Below, piece after piece: positions 1 through 8,656 of a stretch of 64,000 bases of DNA (position 1 is the stretch's first letter; each line of letters starts with the position of its first letter). The translations under genes and the position numbers were made by a program. The notes under the pieces were generated by a model. The model was not told where the DNA came from and searched no databases. It worked only from the letters and a program-made list of their open reading frames with translations. This DNA is from Saccharothrix ecbatanensis (GTDB lineage Bacteria; Actinomycetota; Actinomycetes; Mycobacteriales; Pseudonocardiaceae): contig NZ_JACHMO010000001.1 of the NCBI RefSeq assembly GCF_014205015.1, positions 6,758,001 through 6,822,000 of the forward strand. Direction: 5' to 3'.

Positions 1-175
1 CGGCCCGCAGTCTCGTGGGGGTGGCAGAGACCGGTTCAGCGGTTCGGATCACCGCCCGGACGCTAGCAAAACCGGGCCGGACCCGAGGGTCGGGCCGCCA
101 GGGCCCGCATCCGGCGCGGCCATCGCGAACACGGACCTTCGAGACAACGCCCCAGCGCGGTGCGGCGGTCCGCGC

Positions 176-1237
176 ATGTGGGGAAAGGACATCGGGTACC
201 CCTACTTGGTGACCGCATCACCTACCTTCAGCCGCATGGGCGGTGGCGTGCGGCGGGTGGTCGAGGCGTGGCTGGGCGCCGGCCGGGAGCTGGCCGACGA
301 GGTGCTCGACGTCTCCGGCGAGGTGCTCCGCGTCTCGGGTGACGTGCTGCGCGCCGTCGCCTCGTGGGGCGGTGTCCGCGGCGTCGCGGTGGAAACCGCC
401 TGGTTGGCGGCGCACACCGTGCTCTACCCGTGGGGCGTCCTGGAAGAGCGGTTGAAGCCCGACGGCCACTTCCGCGCCTACCGGACCGACGGTCTCCCAC
501 CCCGCCAACGCGGCCTCGTGGTTTCGGCCATGGACGCAGCGGGCACCCCGATCGTGTTGGTGCATGGCATCGGGGATAACAGGTCCGCCTTCGCAGTGCT
601 GTCGGGGGCACTGCGAAGGCGTGGCTTCGGAGTGGTGCACGCGGTGAACTACAGCGTGCTGACCGCGTTGACGGGGGACGTCCGCCGGTCGGCCGCGCTG
701 CTGGGGGAGCACGTCGAGCGGATCTGTGAGCAGACCGGATCCGATCGGGTGCACGTCGTCGGACACTCGCTGGGCGGCCTCATCGCCCGTTATTACGTGC
801 AACGCCTGAACGGGGACGCACGCGTGCGCACGCTCGTGACCCTTGGTGCCCCGCACGCCGGCACGCTGACCGCGTACCTGCTCTCCACCACGCTGACCAG
901 GCAACTCCGGCCCGGTTCGGAGCTCTTGTCCGAATTGGCCGAAGCGTCCGGACCGTGCCGCACGAGGTTCGTGGTGGTCTGGAGCGAGATGGACCAGGTG
1001 ATCGTGCCGCAGCGGAACGCCCGGTTGACGCATCCGTCGTTGCTCGTCGAGGAGCACCGGATACGTGATTCAGGTCACCTATCCCTGCCTGTTGACTCCC
1101 GAACGCTACGGGCTGTGGTGACCGCTATCACGCGTTCGGATGACGAGCAAAATCACCCCATCGTGCCTGCACGCACGGGGTCTCGTAGCTCGACCATGAC
1201 CCAGCGTCACCACTCACACTCCGACTATCGGCACTGA
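176..1237 (+). CDS. alpha/beta-hydrolase esterase/lipase
   Basis: Probable carboxylesterase or triacylglycerol lipase of the alpha/beta-hydrolase fold, 353 residues. The oxyanion region VHGIG lies at 129-133. The nucleophile elbow GHSLGG at 196-201 places the serine at 198. A late Asp273 (SEMDQ) and His301 (SGHLS) would complete the triad. The N-terminal 70 residues are amphipathic with no obvious signal peptide. The last about 35 residues (Ser/His/Thr rich) look non-conserved, so the functional protein may end near residue 320. ATG 176 is the longest start. ATG 236 (MGGGVRR) or GTG 209 are alternatives, because no clear Shine-Dalgarno favours 176. Substrate cannot be read from the sequence. 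Confidence 0.8.
   Translation: MWGKDIGYPYLVTASPTFSRMGGGVRRVVEAWLGAGRELADEVLDVSGEVLRVSGDVLRAVASWGGVRGVAVETAWLAAHTVLYPWGVLEERLKPDGHFRAYRTDGLPPRQRGLVVSAMDAAGTPIVLVHGIGDNRSAFAVLSGALRRRGFGVVHAVNYSVLTALTGDVRRSAALLGEHVERICEQTGSDRVHVVGHSLGGLIARYYVQRLNGDARVRTLVTLGAPHAGTLTAYLLSTTLTRQLRPGSELLSELAEASGPCRTRFVVVWSEMDQVIVPQRNARLTHPSLLVEEHRIRDSGHLSLPVDSRTLRAVVTAITRSDDEQNHPIVPARTGSRSSTMTQRHHSHSDYRH
1065..1131. promoter_or_regulatory. two GTGA-N6-TCAC dyads (possible CRP/FNR-family sites)
   Basis: Two copies of the symmetric pattern GTGA-N6-TCAC occur at 1065-1078 and 1118-1131, 53 bp apart. This is the core of CRP/GlxR/Rv3676-type operators in actinobacteria. They fall within the last codons of the esterase gene, about 290-350 bp upstream of the peptidase start, so they may be coincidental coding sequence. 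A related GTGA-N5-TCAC lies at 209-221. Confidence 0.25.
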
Positions 1238-1417
1238 CCGCTATTCGGTAGACATCGCCATCGGGGATTGCCCTTAGGGGCTCCGCGCCGTTATCTTCCC
1301 CCGGTCCGTTGTCACGGTCTGGTCACAAGCAGGACGACGAGTCGGTACCCCGACCGGCTCAACCGGGATCCCCCGCCCGGTGTCCGACCGGACTCCCCGA
1401 AGACGGAAGGCCAAGTT

Positions 1418-2215
1418 TTGTCTCAACACCGCTCCCCCGGCGGCCATACGAGTTCAGCTGTGCTCGAAGAGGCGGTAGACCGCGCTTCGACGCGTCCAGT
1501 GAGCACGCACCGGCTTCCACCACCGCCCTCGGCGCTGCGCGGCCGGATCGTGGTCGCGGCCGTGGCCGTCGGCGCGTTCGCCGCCGCAGGCGCCGGGCAG
1601 ACGATCCACGCTCTGGGCTCCAACTCGCCGGCCGCGTCCGACGAGATCACACCGCTCGCGAACGCCTCCGAAGGCGCTGCCGCGTTCGGCGTCGGCGGCA
1701 CCGGCCCCGCGTCACCGCAGGTCCTGCCGGTCGCCAAGACGGTCGACTCGGCCGCCGAGGCGCAGAAGCTCGTCAAGAGCCTGCAGATCACCGAGGACCG
1801 CGAGGCCGCCGAAGCCGAGGCGAAGCGACCCAAGTTCTCGCACCCCGCCGCCGGCTCCTTCACCTCCGGTTTCGGCGGTCGCTGGGGCGAGATGCACTAC
1901 GGCATCGACATCGCGGGCCCCATCGGCACCCCGATCCTGTCCGCTGCGGATGGTGTCGTGATCGAGGCCGGTCCGGCAAGCGGTTTTGGCCTCTGGGTCA
2001 AGGTCGAGCACCCCGACGGCTCCGTCACCGTCTACGGCCACGTGGACACGTACTCCGTTTACGAGGGCCAGCGGGTCCGGGCGGGCGAGCAGATCGCCCG
2101 GATGGGCAACCGCGGCTTCTCCACCGGCCCGCACCTCCACTTCGAGGTCTGGAACCCGGACGGCAAGAAGATCAACCCGCTGACCTGGTTGAACTCCAAG
2201 GGCATCAGCGTCTGA
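1418..2215 (+). CDS. M23 family metallopeptidase (LytM-type), membrane anchored
   Basis: Peptidoglycan-directed endopeptidase or amidase of family M23, 265 residues. I place the start at TTG 1418: GGAAGG at 1405-1410 sits 7 nt upstream, and the protein then begins SQHRSPGG, a form I recall from actinobacterial homologues. An open frame continues upstream to 1268 but looks non-coding. One hydrophobic segment (about 43-60) serves as signal-anchor. An Ala/Glu-rich linker follows, then the LytM domain (about 140-260). Zinc ligands are H160 and D164 (HYGID) and H241 of HLH; H239 is the catalytic histidine. It likely cleaves peptide cross-links during growth or resuscitation. A strong terminator follows at 2243. 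Confidence 0.85.
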   Translation: MSQHRSPGGHTSSAVLEEAVDRASTRPVSTHRLPPPPSALRGRIVVAAVAVGAFAAAGAGQTIHALGSNSPAASDEITPLANASEGAAAFGVGGTGPASPQVLPVAKTVDSAAEAQKLVKSLQITEDREAAEAEAKRPKFSHPAAGSFTSGFGGRWGEMHYGIDIAGPIGTPILSAADGVVIEAGPASGFGLWVKVEHPDGSVTVYGHVDTYSVYEGQRVRAGEQIARMGNRGFSTGPHLHFEVWNPDGKKINPLTWLNSKGISV

Positions 2216-2242
2216 GACGGTTGGTCACACACACGGGTAACA

Positions 2243-2279
2243 GGAAGGGCCGGGCTGCGCTGAGCAGCCCGGCCCTTCC
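2243..2279 (+). terminator. intrinsic-type terminator hairpin after the M23 peptidase
   Basis: Perfect 16-bp stem (2243-2258 with 2264-2279) with loop GCTGA, starting 27 nt after the peptidase stop codon. There is no U tract, as usual in this high-GC genome. Confidence 0.8.
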
Positions 2280-2535
2280 ACTGTGCGACTCCACTGCGGC
2301 ACTGCGGTGAACTCCGCGGTGGAACCGCCCCCCGAAGGTGATTCCCCCTCCTACGGCCACCGCCCCGACACGGCGCCCGCCCAACTACCTTCCCCCGTTG
2401 CCACGAAGCGGCTCCCCCGGCCGGTTCACCCCGAATGAGCCCGTCCGTTCCGCTTGTGACACCCCTAAAGACGCGCGGACCCGAGTCGGGTTGCACTCGA
2501 ATCAGGCCACGATCGGGTGACGGCCGGATGAACGA

Positions 2536-2976
2536 TCAGGCCGCGCCGACACTGGCGTCGTAGGTCGCCCTGGCCGCCGCCAACTCGGCCTCGTGCCGGT
2601 CCGACCAGGAGCTCAGCACCTGGACCGTCCGGTGCAGGCTCGCGCCCAGGGGCGTCAGCTCGTAGTCCACCCGCGGCGGCACGGTCGGGTGGACGGTCCG
2701 CCGCACCAGCCCGTCCCGTTCGAGTTGGCGCAGCGTCACGGTCATCACCCGCCGGCTCACGCCGTCGATCTTGCGCCACAGCTCGTTGAACCGGTGCGTC
2801 CGCTCGGCCAGGTACGCCAGCGCGAGCAGCGACCACCTGTCCCCGACCCGGTCCAGCACGGCCCGCACCTCGCACCCGGCCCGGTGGTCCCACTGGCGCG
2901 CCTCGCCGTCGGCGCAGTCCACGAAAGAAACGCGTTCGTCCACGAGCCGATATTGTGGCCTGAGTTGCATGCACAT
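2536..2976 (-). CDS. HxlR-family winged-helix transcriptional regulator
   Basis: DNA-binding regulator of the HxlR (DUF24/MarR-like) family, 146 residues, the normal length. Residue Cys35 followed by the conserved run through GDRWSLL marks the start of the winged helix. RFNEL, GVSRRVMT and the LV-R wing (VDYELTPLG) follow. Several members of the family use the N-terminal cysteine as a redox or electrophile sensor; Cys21 and Cys35 are available here. It is a monocistronic gene between the peptidase and pcrA, with no divergent partner, so the target is not evident. The 250 bp between 2280 and 2535 contains no gene I can support. Confidence 0.85.
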   Translation of the reverse strand: MCMQLRPQYRLVDERVSFVDCADGEARQWDHRAGCEVRAVLDRVGDRWSLLALAYLAERTHRFNELWRKIDGVSRRVMTVTLRQLERDGLVRRTVHPTVPPRVDYELTPLGASLHRTVQVLSSWSDRHEAELAAARATYDASVGAA

Positions 2977-3033
2977 GCAAGAGAACCCCGCGCCTCAAGC
3001 GACGCCGAACGACGAACTACCGCTGAACGCCCC

Positions 3034-5376
3034 TCAGAGCTTCACGAGGGGCACGCCGCCGATGAGCATCAGCCGCACCGTCCCCGCGCCGCCGAAATCG
3101 ATCGTGGCGGTCGCACGGGGCCCCGAACCGTCCACGGCCACCACCCGGCCGAGCCCGTACTTGTCGTGGCTCACGCGGTCGCCCACGTCCAGCGCCACCG
3201 CCGGCGTGTTCTTCCACCCGGCGTTAGTCGGCGCGGGGCGCGACGGCGTGGACGACCCGCGGCCCCACGACGTCGGCGCGGACGGCGCGGAGCGCTTCGG
3301 CTCCACCCGCCGCCACTCGACCAGGTCCGGCGGGATCTCGTCCAGGAACCGGGACGCCGGGTTCGCGGACGGCTGGCCCCACGCCGAGCGCACCAGCGCC
3401 CGCGACAGGTACAGCCGCCGCTGCGCGCGGGTGATGCCGACGTACGCGAGTCGGCGTTCCTCGGCCAACTCCGTCGGATCGCCCAGCGCCCGCATGTGCG
3501 GGAAGACGCCGTCCTCCCAGCCGGTGCAGAACACGACCGGGTACTCCAGGCCCTTGGCGGTGTGCAGCGTCATCAGCGTGACCACGCCGTCCGACTCCGC
3601 GTCCGGCACCGAGTCGGCGTCCGCGACCAGCGACACCCGCTCCAGGAACGCGGCCAGCGAGCCCTCGGCCGGCACGCCGTCGTCTTCGACGGGCACGGCC
3701 TCTTCGGGAACGGGCGCCACCGCGCCGAGGTCGGTGAACTCGCGGGCCACCGTGACCAACTCGTTCAGGTTCTCCACCCTGGTGTGGTCCTGCGGGTCCT
3801 CGCTGGCCTCCAACTCGGCCCGGTAGGCGGTCTTCTCCAGCACCGCCTCCAGGATGTCGGCCACGTCGTCGCCGCGGTCGACCAGCACGCCCAGCTCGTC
3901 CATCAGCTCGACGAACCCGGCGATCGCGTTGCGGGAGCGCGGGTTCAGCAGCGGGACCCTGCCCTCGACCGCCGCCCGCAACGCCGCCGCGAAGCCGATC
4001 CGCTCGCGCTCGGCGTACGTCGACACGCACGCCTCCGCGCGGTCGCCGATGCCGCGCTTGGGGACGTTGAGGATGCGCCGCAAGGACACCGTGTCGTCCG
4101 GGTTGGACAACGCGCGCAGGTAGGCCAACGCGTCCCGCACCTCGCGCCGCTCGTAGAACCGGACGCCGCCGACGACCTTGTAGGGCAGGCCGAGGCGGAT
4201 GAAGATCTCCTCGAACACGCGCGACTGGTTGTTGGTCCGGTAGAACACGGCGATCTCGCCGTTGTTCGCCTCGCCGCCGTCCACCAGCCGGTCGATCTCG
4301 CGCGCGACGAACGCCGCCTCGTCGTGCTCGTTGTCCGCGACGTAGCCGACGATCTTCTCGCCGTCGCCCAGGTCGCTCCACAACCTCTTGTCACGACGGT
4401 CGGGGTTGCGCGAGATCACCGCGTTCGCGGCGCTCAGGATGGTCTGGGTGGACCGGTAGTTCTGCTCCAGCAGGATGGTGGAGGCCTGCGGGTAGTCCCG
4501 CTCGAACTCCACGATGTTGCGGATCGTCGCGCCGCGGAAGGCGTAGATCGACTGGTCCGCGTCGCCCACCACGCACAGCTCGCCCGGCGGGACGCCGTCC
4601 TTGCCGGTGCCGATCAGCTCGCGGACCAGCGTGTACTGCGCGTGGTTCGTGTCCTGGTACTCGTCCACCAGCACGTGCCGGAACCGGCGGTGGTAGTGCT
4701 CGGCCACGTCCGGGTGGTCCTGGAGCAGCTCGACCGTCCGCATGATCAGGTCGTCGAAGTCCAGCGAGTTCGACTCGCCGAGCCGGCGCTGGTAGCTCTC
4801 GTAGACCTCGGCGACGCGGCGCTCCAGGTCGTTGGTCGCGCGCTCCTTGGCGGTGGCCGCGTCGACCAGCTCGTTCTTCAGGTTCGAGATGTGGATCGCG
4901 AGCGTGCGCGCCGGGTAGCGCTTCGGGTCCAGGTCGAGGTCGCGCGCCACCAGCGTGATCAGCCGGCGGGTGTCGTCCGAGTCGTAGATCGAGAAGTTGG
5001 ACGACATGCCGAGGGTCTTGGCCTCGCGGCGCATCACCCGCACGCACATCGAGTGGAACGTGGACACCCACATCGAGCGGGCCCGCGCGCCGACGAGGTC
5101 GGACACGCGTTCCTTCATCTCGGCGGCGGCCTTGTTGGTGAAGGTGATGGCCATGACCTCGCCGGGGTGGACCTTGCGCTCGGCGAGCAGGTAGGCGATC
5201 CGGCGGGTGAGCACGCGCGTCTTGCCGGAGCCCGCACCCGCCACGACCAGCAACGGGGCGCCGGCGTGCTCGACCGCCCGGCGCTGGGACGGGTTGAGGT
5301 CTTCGAGCAGCCGTCCGACAGCGGAGCCGGTGGGCCGGGAGGGGGGACTTGTAGGCAAGTCGAACAAGGCGCTCAT
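3034..5376 (-). CDS. pcrA: ATP-dependent 3'-5' DNA helicase PcrA/UvrD
   Basis: Superfamily 1A helicase for repair and replication restart, 780 residues, full length. Motifs in order: Walker A AGAGSGKT (46-53), DEYQDT (238-243), GDADQSIYAFRGA (271-283), NYRST (306-310), then TLHTAKGLEYP and the arginine-finger motif VGITRA towards 650. The C-terminal 50 residues form the Tudor-like domain (VGDRVSHDKYGLGRV) that binds RNA polymerase in PcrA, which distinguishes it from UvrD2-type helicases. ATG at 5376. It is transcribed divergently from the chorismate mutase leader, with 63 bp between the two start codons. Confidence 0.95.
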   Translation of the reverse strand: MSALFDLPTSPPSRPTGSAVGRLLEDLNPSQRRAVEHAGAPLLVVAGAGSGKTRVLTRRIAYLLAERKVHPGEVMAITFTNKAAAEMKERVSDLVGARARSMWVSTFHSMCVRVMRREAKTLGMSSNFSIYDSDDTRRLITLVARDLDLDPKRYPARTLAIHISNLKNELVDAATAKERATNDLERRVAEVYESYQRRLGESNSLDFDDLIMRTVELLQDHPDVAEHYHRRFRHVLVDEYQDTNHAQYTLVRELIGTGKDGVPPGELCVVGDADQSIYAFRGATIRNIVEFERDYPQASTILLEQNYRSTQTILSAANAVISRNPDRRDKRLWSDLGDGEKIVGYVADNEHDEAAFVAREIDRLVDGGEANNGEIAVFYRTNNQSRVFEEIFIRLGLPYKVVGGVRFYERREVRDALAYLRALSNPDDTVSLRRILNVPKRGIGDRAEACVSTYAERERIGFAAALRAAVEGRVPLLNPRSRNAIAGFVELMDELGVLVDRGDDVADILEAVLEKTAYRAELEASEDPQDHTRVENLNELVTVAREFTDLGAVAPVPEEAVPVEDDGVPAEGSLAAFLERVSLVADADSVPDAESDGVVTLMTLHTAKGLEYPVVFCTGWEDGVFPHMRALGDPTELAEERRLAYVGITRAQRRLYLSRALVRSAWGQPSANPASRFLDEIPPDLVEWRRVEPKRSAPSAPTSWGRGSSTPSRPAPTNAGWKNTPAVALDVGDRVSHDKYGLGRVVAVDGSGPRATATIDFGGAGTVRLMLIGGVPLVKL

Positions 5377-5439
5377 CGCCTGTCCACGTTACTCGGTAGC
5401 CCCGACAGTCCTCGGCTGTGGCATGATGAGGCGGTGCGC

Positions 5440-5496
5440 ATGGCCCACTTCGAGTTTTTTTACGGGAACCGGACTCCGGCTCCCGTGGAGCGCTAG
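5440..5496 (+). CDS. putative Phe/Tyr attenuation leader peptide (18 aa)
   Basis: Short open frame with ATG 5440 and GAGG at 5428-5431 (spacing 8). It encodes MAHFEFFYGNRTPAPVER. Four aromatic codons (TTC, TTT, TTT, TAC) fall within five positions, at 5449-5463. Phe TTT codons are very rare in this genome, so two adjacent TTT codons stand out. The peptide stops 96 bp before the chorismate mutase ATG and directly precedes mutually exclusive hairpins. This matches the architecture of classical amino-acid attenuation leaders such as enterobacterial pheL. A GTG at 5434 is an alternative start in the same frame. Confidence 0.7.
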   Translation: MAHFEFFYGNRTPAPVER

Positions 5497-5546
5497 CGCA
5501 ACCAAGCCACCACGAAGCCCCGGAGTCCTCGGACCCCGGGGCTTCG
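5462..5546 (+). promoter_or_regulatory. transcription attenuator (pause hairpin, antiterminator, terminator)
   Basis: Three alternative structures are visible. Hairpin 1:2 spans 5462-5486 (11 pairs with one A-C mismatch). Terminator 3:4 spans 5513-5546 (11 pairs, then 4 more across one mismatch). Segment 5471-5479 (GGACTCCGG) is perfectly complementary to 5520-5528 (CCGGAGTCC), giving a 9-bp 2:3 antiterminator that destroys both other hairpins. A ribosome stalled on the Phe/Tyr codons 5449-5463 would cover the 5' arm of hairpin 1:2 and free segment 2. Expected outcome: read-through into chorismate mutase when Phe-tRNA is scarce. Confidence 0.7.
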
Positions 5547-5592
5547 CTGCTGCCAGGGCTGGGACTCCCACCAGAGTCGAGAGGTCATCACG

Positions 5593-5853
5593 ATGAACAG
5601 CACCGAAGCCGCACCGGACATCGACGCGTTGCGCGAGGAGATCGACCAGCTGGACGCCGAGCTGCTGCGCATGGTCAAGCGCCGGATCGAGATCTCCAAG
5701 ATCATCGGTGCCGCGCGGATGGCCGCCGGCGGCACGCGGATCGTGCACAACCGCGAGATCGACGTGATCAACCGGTACAAGGAACTCGGCCCCGAGGGCC
5801 ACAACCTGGCGATGATCCTGCTCAAACTGGGCCGCGGGCCGCTGGGTAGGTAG
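5593..5853 (+). CDS. chorismate mutase, AroQ-delta type
   Basis: Converts chorismate to prephenate, the branch point to Phe and Tyr. It has 86 residues, the size of stand-alone actinobacterial AroQ enzymes (Mtb Rv0948c type). Active-site candidates are R14, R30/R31, K36 and R54. The C-terminal LGRGPLGR resembles the tail that, in Rv0948c, docks on DAHP synthase and raises catalytic activity; by analogy this enzyme would be inter-enzyme activated and feedback regulated. ATG 5593 has GAGAGG 9 nt upstream. Expression appears to be controlled by the attenuator at 5440-5546. Its last 32 bp overlap the 3' end of the convergent deacetylase gene. Confidence 0.9.
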   Translation: MNSTEAAPDIDALREEIDQLDAELLRMVKRRIEISKIIGAARMAAGGTRIVHNREIDVINRYKELGPEGHNLAMILLKLGRGPLGR

Positions 5854-6907
5854 TGAAGTCCCAGTCGGTGAGCGTGGATCTGGCGGCTGCCAGGTCCACG
5901 TCCACTAGCTGGGTGTCGTCGGGCACGTAGGCCAGCGGGTCTTCCAGCAGGTCGAGGCCCAGCAGGCCCTCCACCAGGGTGTGCAGGCACAGCGCGGAGT
6001 AGCCGCGCAGGTAGCCGCCCTCCTGGGTGAGCACGGTCGGCAGCCCGAGTTCCGCCACCGCCCTGCCGATCGCCCGGTACCCGTCGGCGGTGAGGTTGTG
6101 CCTGCCGTTCGGGTCGAACGCGGACCCGTCGAAACCGGAGGCGCAGACCAGGAAGTCCGCGCCGAACTCCGCCAACGCCGGCAAGGCGATCTCCGCCAAC
6201 GCCCTTCGGTAGGCGCCGTCGCCCGCACCCAGGGACAGCTCGACGTTGACGTTCGACGCCCCCGACTCGGCCGGCGACCCCGTCTGCGCGTGGTTGGCGC
6301 CCCACGGCCCGTGCCGCATGTGCACGGACACGGTGAGCACGTCGGGCGTGCCGCGGAACACCTCCTGCGTGCCGTTGCCGTGGTGCACGTCCCAGTCCAG
6401 GACGGCGACCCGGCGACCGGCCCGACGGGCCGTCTCGGCGACCAGCGCGGCGTTGTTGACGAGGCAGTACCCGTCCGCCAGGTCCGGCTGGGCGTGGTGG
6501 CCGGGCGGGCGGACCAGGGCGTACGCCAGGCGCGTCCGACCGGCGGCGACCGCCTCGTACGCCGCCAGCGCGGTGCCGGCGGCGGCGCGGATCGCGTCCC
6601 ACGAGCCGGGGCCGACGACGGTGTTCAGCTCGACGGCCGTCCGCTGCCCGCACGCCGCACGGAGGTCGTCCAGATAAGACCGCGTGTGGACCCGCGCCAG
6701 CTCCTCGTCCGTGGCGAACCGACCGGTCGACCAGGACAGGTGCGGCGCGACCGGACCGTGCTCCAGGGCGTGCCGGAACGTGCGCAGCCGGGCCGCGTTC
6801 TCCGGGTGCGGCTCGGCCACGTCGAGCCAGTCCCAGCGACCGGGCAGCTCCCACAGGCCGACGCCCGTGTCGTGCTCCAGGCAGGCGTCGTGCCAGAAGA
6901 CCTCCAC
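5822..6907 (-). CDS. class II histone deacetylase-like amidohydrolase
   Basis: Zinc amidohydrolase of the HDAC / acetoin-utilisation / acetylpolyamine amidohydrolase superfamily, 361 residues. It carries the active-site signatures [16 protein letters not shown] and [11 protein letters not shown], plus the late zinc Asp in [10 protein letters not shown] and the EGGY motif. Bacterial relatives deacetylate polyamines or protein lysines; the substrate here is unknown. The N terminus ([13 protein letters not shown]) is typical of the family, supporting ATG 6907. It is convergent with, and overlaps, the chorismate mutase gene by 32 bp, so both stop codons lie inside the other gene. Confidence 0.88.
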   Translation of the reverse strand: MEVFWHDACLEHDTGVGLWELPGRWDWLDVAEPHPENAARLRTFRHALEHGPVAPHLSWSTGRFATDEELARVHTRSYLDDLRAACGQRTAVELNTVVGPGSWDAIRAAAGTALAAYEAVAAGRTRLAYALVRPPGHHAQPDLADGYCLVNNAALVAETARRAGRRVAVLDWDVHHGNGTQEVFRGTPDVLTVSVHMRHGPWGANHAQTGSPAESGASNVNVELSLGAGDGAYRRALAEIALPALAEFGADFLVCASGFDGSAFDPNGRHNLTADGYRAIGRAVAELGLPTVLTQEGGYLRGYSALCLHTLVEGLLGLDLLEDPLAYVPDDTQLVDVDLAAARSTLTDWDFTTYPAARGPV

Positions 6908-6971
6908 CTCAGGTGGATATCAGGGCGATCACGGATGGTCCAGTCGCTTTGATCGAGGGCACACTGTGCAC

Positions 6972-7289
6972 ATGGGAGTCATCGGTCTGATCACGGGCCT
7001 CATCGCGATCCTGGGTGTGCTGGCCGCGCTGGCGCACGACGGCTACCTCGCGATGCTCGGTTCCGCCGCCAAGTCCAAGCGCGCCGCGGGTGCGCCCATC
7101 GCGCAGTACGTGCGCAGTCGGTGGACCGTCGCCGGGGTCACCACGATCATCGCGCTGGTCGGTCTGCTGATCACGGCGGGCGCGGGCACCTCGGGCGACA
7201 TCATCGGCGCGCTGATCGCCGGCGGCGCGGGTTTCGCCGCCGCCAACGCGCTGCAGAGCACCCGGAAGAAGCTGGACAGCGGCAGCTAG
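6972..7289 (+). CDS. small two-segment membrane protein of unknown function
   Basis: 105-residue protein with a hydrophobic N-terminal helix (about 2-22) and a second hydrophobic stretch (about 52-90) containing glycine/alanine-rich repeats ([22 protein letters not shown]). A basic loop (KSKRAAG) lies between them. ATG 6972 is chosen because the upstream open frame overlaps the divergent deacetylase start region and looks non-coding. I recognise no domain. It is divergent from the deacetylase (65 bp apart) and followed by a terminator-like hairpin at 7368. Confidence 0.65.
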   Translation: MGVIGLITGLIAILGVLAALAHDGYLAMLGSAAKSKRAAGAPIAQYVRSRWTVAGVTTIIALVGLLITAGAGTSGDIIGALIAGGAGFAAANALQSTRKKLDSGS

Positions 7290-7367
7290 CCCCGGACAGG
7301 CTCCACGGCTCCAGATTCACACTTATGTGTGTCGCTCGGTGCCACGGGCCTGATCCGCACGGCTCCA

Positions 7368-7409
7368 CGAGGACCCTGCACCTACTGTGAAGTAGTTGCG
7401 GGGTCCTCG
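7368..7409 (+). terminator. hairpin downstream of the small membrane protein gene
   Basis: Outer stem CGAGGACCC/GGGTCCTCG (7368-7376 with 7401-7409) and inner stem CTACT/AGTAG (7382-7386 with 7391-7395) around loop GTGA. It lies 79 nt after the stop codon. The rest of the 240-bp gap (7290-7529) shows nothing else I can support. Confidence 0.5.
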
Positions 7410-7529
7410 GCGTCCCACCCCCATGCCCCGCGCCACTTGAGCGACGCCATCCAGGTGAACGTGAAACCGATCAGGTGAACAGGGCCGCGAGGGCCGTCAG
7501 GCCAGGGGGCGGGAGGGGTCTGCACAGCT

Positions 7530-8465
7530 ATGGACATCGGGGAACCAGGACGGTCGGGCCGGCACCGGCATGAGGACGAGGCGGCGCTCTGGCGACGCCT
7601 GGGCGGCGAGCTGGAGCACCCGCCGCCCCGCGTGGTGGTGCGCCCGCTGCCCGCCTCACCGCCGGACCCGTCACCCCCGGACCCGACACCGCCCGACCCG
7701 TTCTTCGACACCGACGCGGTGGGGCTCGGCAAGTTCAACATCGGCATGGTGCCCGCCTCGGTGACGCCGCCCCGGACGTGGAAGCGGGCCGCGTGGTTCG
7801 CCGTGCTGTCCTCGGCGGGCGTCCTGGTCGGCCTGGCCATCGCGGCGGTGAAGCTGGTCGGCTCGCACGGCCCGGTCGAGCGGATCGGGATGCCGGGCTA
7901 CCCGACCGACGTGCCGCTGCTGACCGGTTTCGCCACCACGCCGCCGCCACCCGTCACCCCGGAGCCGGGCCGTGAGCCCGGACCCCGGGCCGCGTCCGAG
8001 GGCCTGCGCGCACCGACCGAGGACCACCGCACGGCCGCCGGCGGCAGCTCGTCCACCGACCACGCCACCAACCCGCCGGGCCCGTCGACGTCGCCGCCAT
8101 CGTCGACGTCACCGCACGTCACCATGGTTCCGGTGGACGCGCAGCCGGTGGTGGACGCGGTCGCGATCGCGGCCAGCACCGAGCTGTTCTACGAAGAGGT
8201 CGCGCACGACTCGGACGCCGCGTTGACGTTGGTCACCGACGCGTTCCGGCCGAAGGGCGGCGCGGTGCTGGAGGCCCGGTTCGGCGGCGTGTCGCTGATC
8301 GAGGTGACGGAGATCAGCGTGGACCCGGTGAAGGGCATCACGGTGAGCACGTTGCAGCTGACGCACGACGACGGCAAGACGAGCACGGAGAAGCGCGAGC
8401 TGGTGTTCACCACCACCGACGGTGTTCCGCTGATAGACGACGAACGCCCGGTCGGCGGCGCGTAG
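7530..8465 (+). CDS. single-pass membrane protein with C-terminal extracytoplasmic module
   Basis: 311 residues, no named family recognised. Order of parts: charged cytoplasmic N terminus with a Pro/Asp-rich stretch (PPDPSPPDPTPPDP, about 46-60); one membrane helix (about 88-112); a long Pro/Ser/Thr linker (about 130-200); and a folded C-terminal module of about 100 residues starting at VVDAVAIAASTELFYEE. That module aligns by eye with the C termini of the gene at 8657 and the kinases at 12293 and 16426 (aromatic pair, DA-LT, a later V--I-V strand, DGK-STEKREL). A SnoaL/NTF2-like fold is my guess. It lies in a run of envelope-signalling genes. Confidence 0.6.
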   Translation: MDIGEPGRSGRHRHEDEAALWRRLGGELEHPPPRVVVRPLPASPPDPSPPDPTPPDPFFDTDAVGLGKFNIGMVPASVTPPRTWKRAAWFAVLSSAGVLVGLAIAAVKLVGSHGPVERIGMPGYPTDVPLLTGFATTPPPPVTPEPGREPGPRAASEGLRAPTEDHRTAAGGSSSTDHATNPPGPSTSPPSSTSPHVTMVPVDAQPVVDAVAIAASTELFYEEVAHDSDAALTLVTDAFRPKGGAVLEARFGGVSLIEVTEISVDPVKGITVSTLQLTHDDGKTSTEKRELVFTTTDGVPLIDDERPVGGA

Positions 8466-8656
8466 CCCCCGTACGCGCGCCGCGACCCGCGTCCCGCACG
8501 CCCGTCTCCGTAGCGCCGTTCCGTAGTCCTTCGTCCGTTCGAGCGATGACTTTTGACCACTGGTCGCCACGAACGAGTGAACTCCCGCGCTGAGCTGGAT
8601 TCTCGTCCGTCAGGCACGGTACGAGTCTTGGCGACGTCACGACGAGGGAGTCGCCA

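Noticed and set aside
1238..1417. c-di-AMP (ydaO) riboswitch in front of the M23 peptidase
   Set aside because: Known upstream of wall hydrolases in actinobacteria, so I looked for its conserved blocks; none are recognisable in this 180-bp leader.
2593..5496. Long 967-codon open frame on the plus strand opposite pcrA
   Set aside because: Antisense to an unmistakable helicase gene; Arg/His/Val-rich text with no motif, the usual GC-codon shadow.
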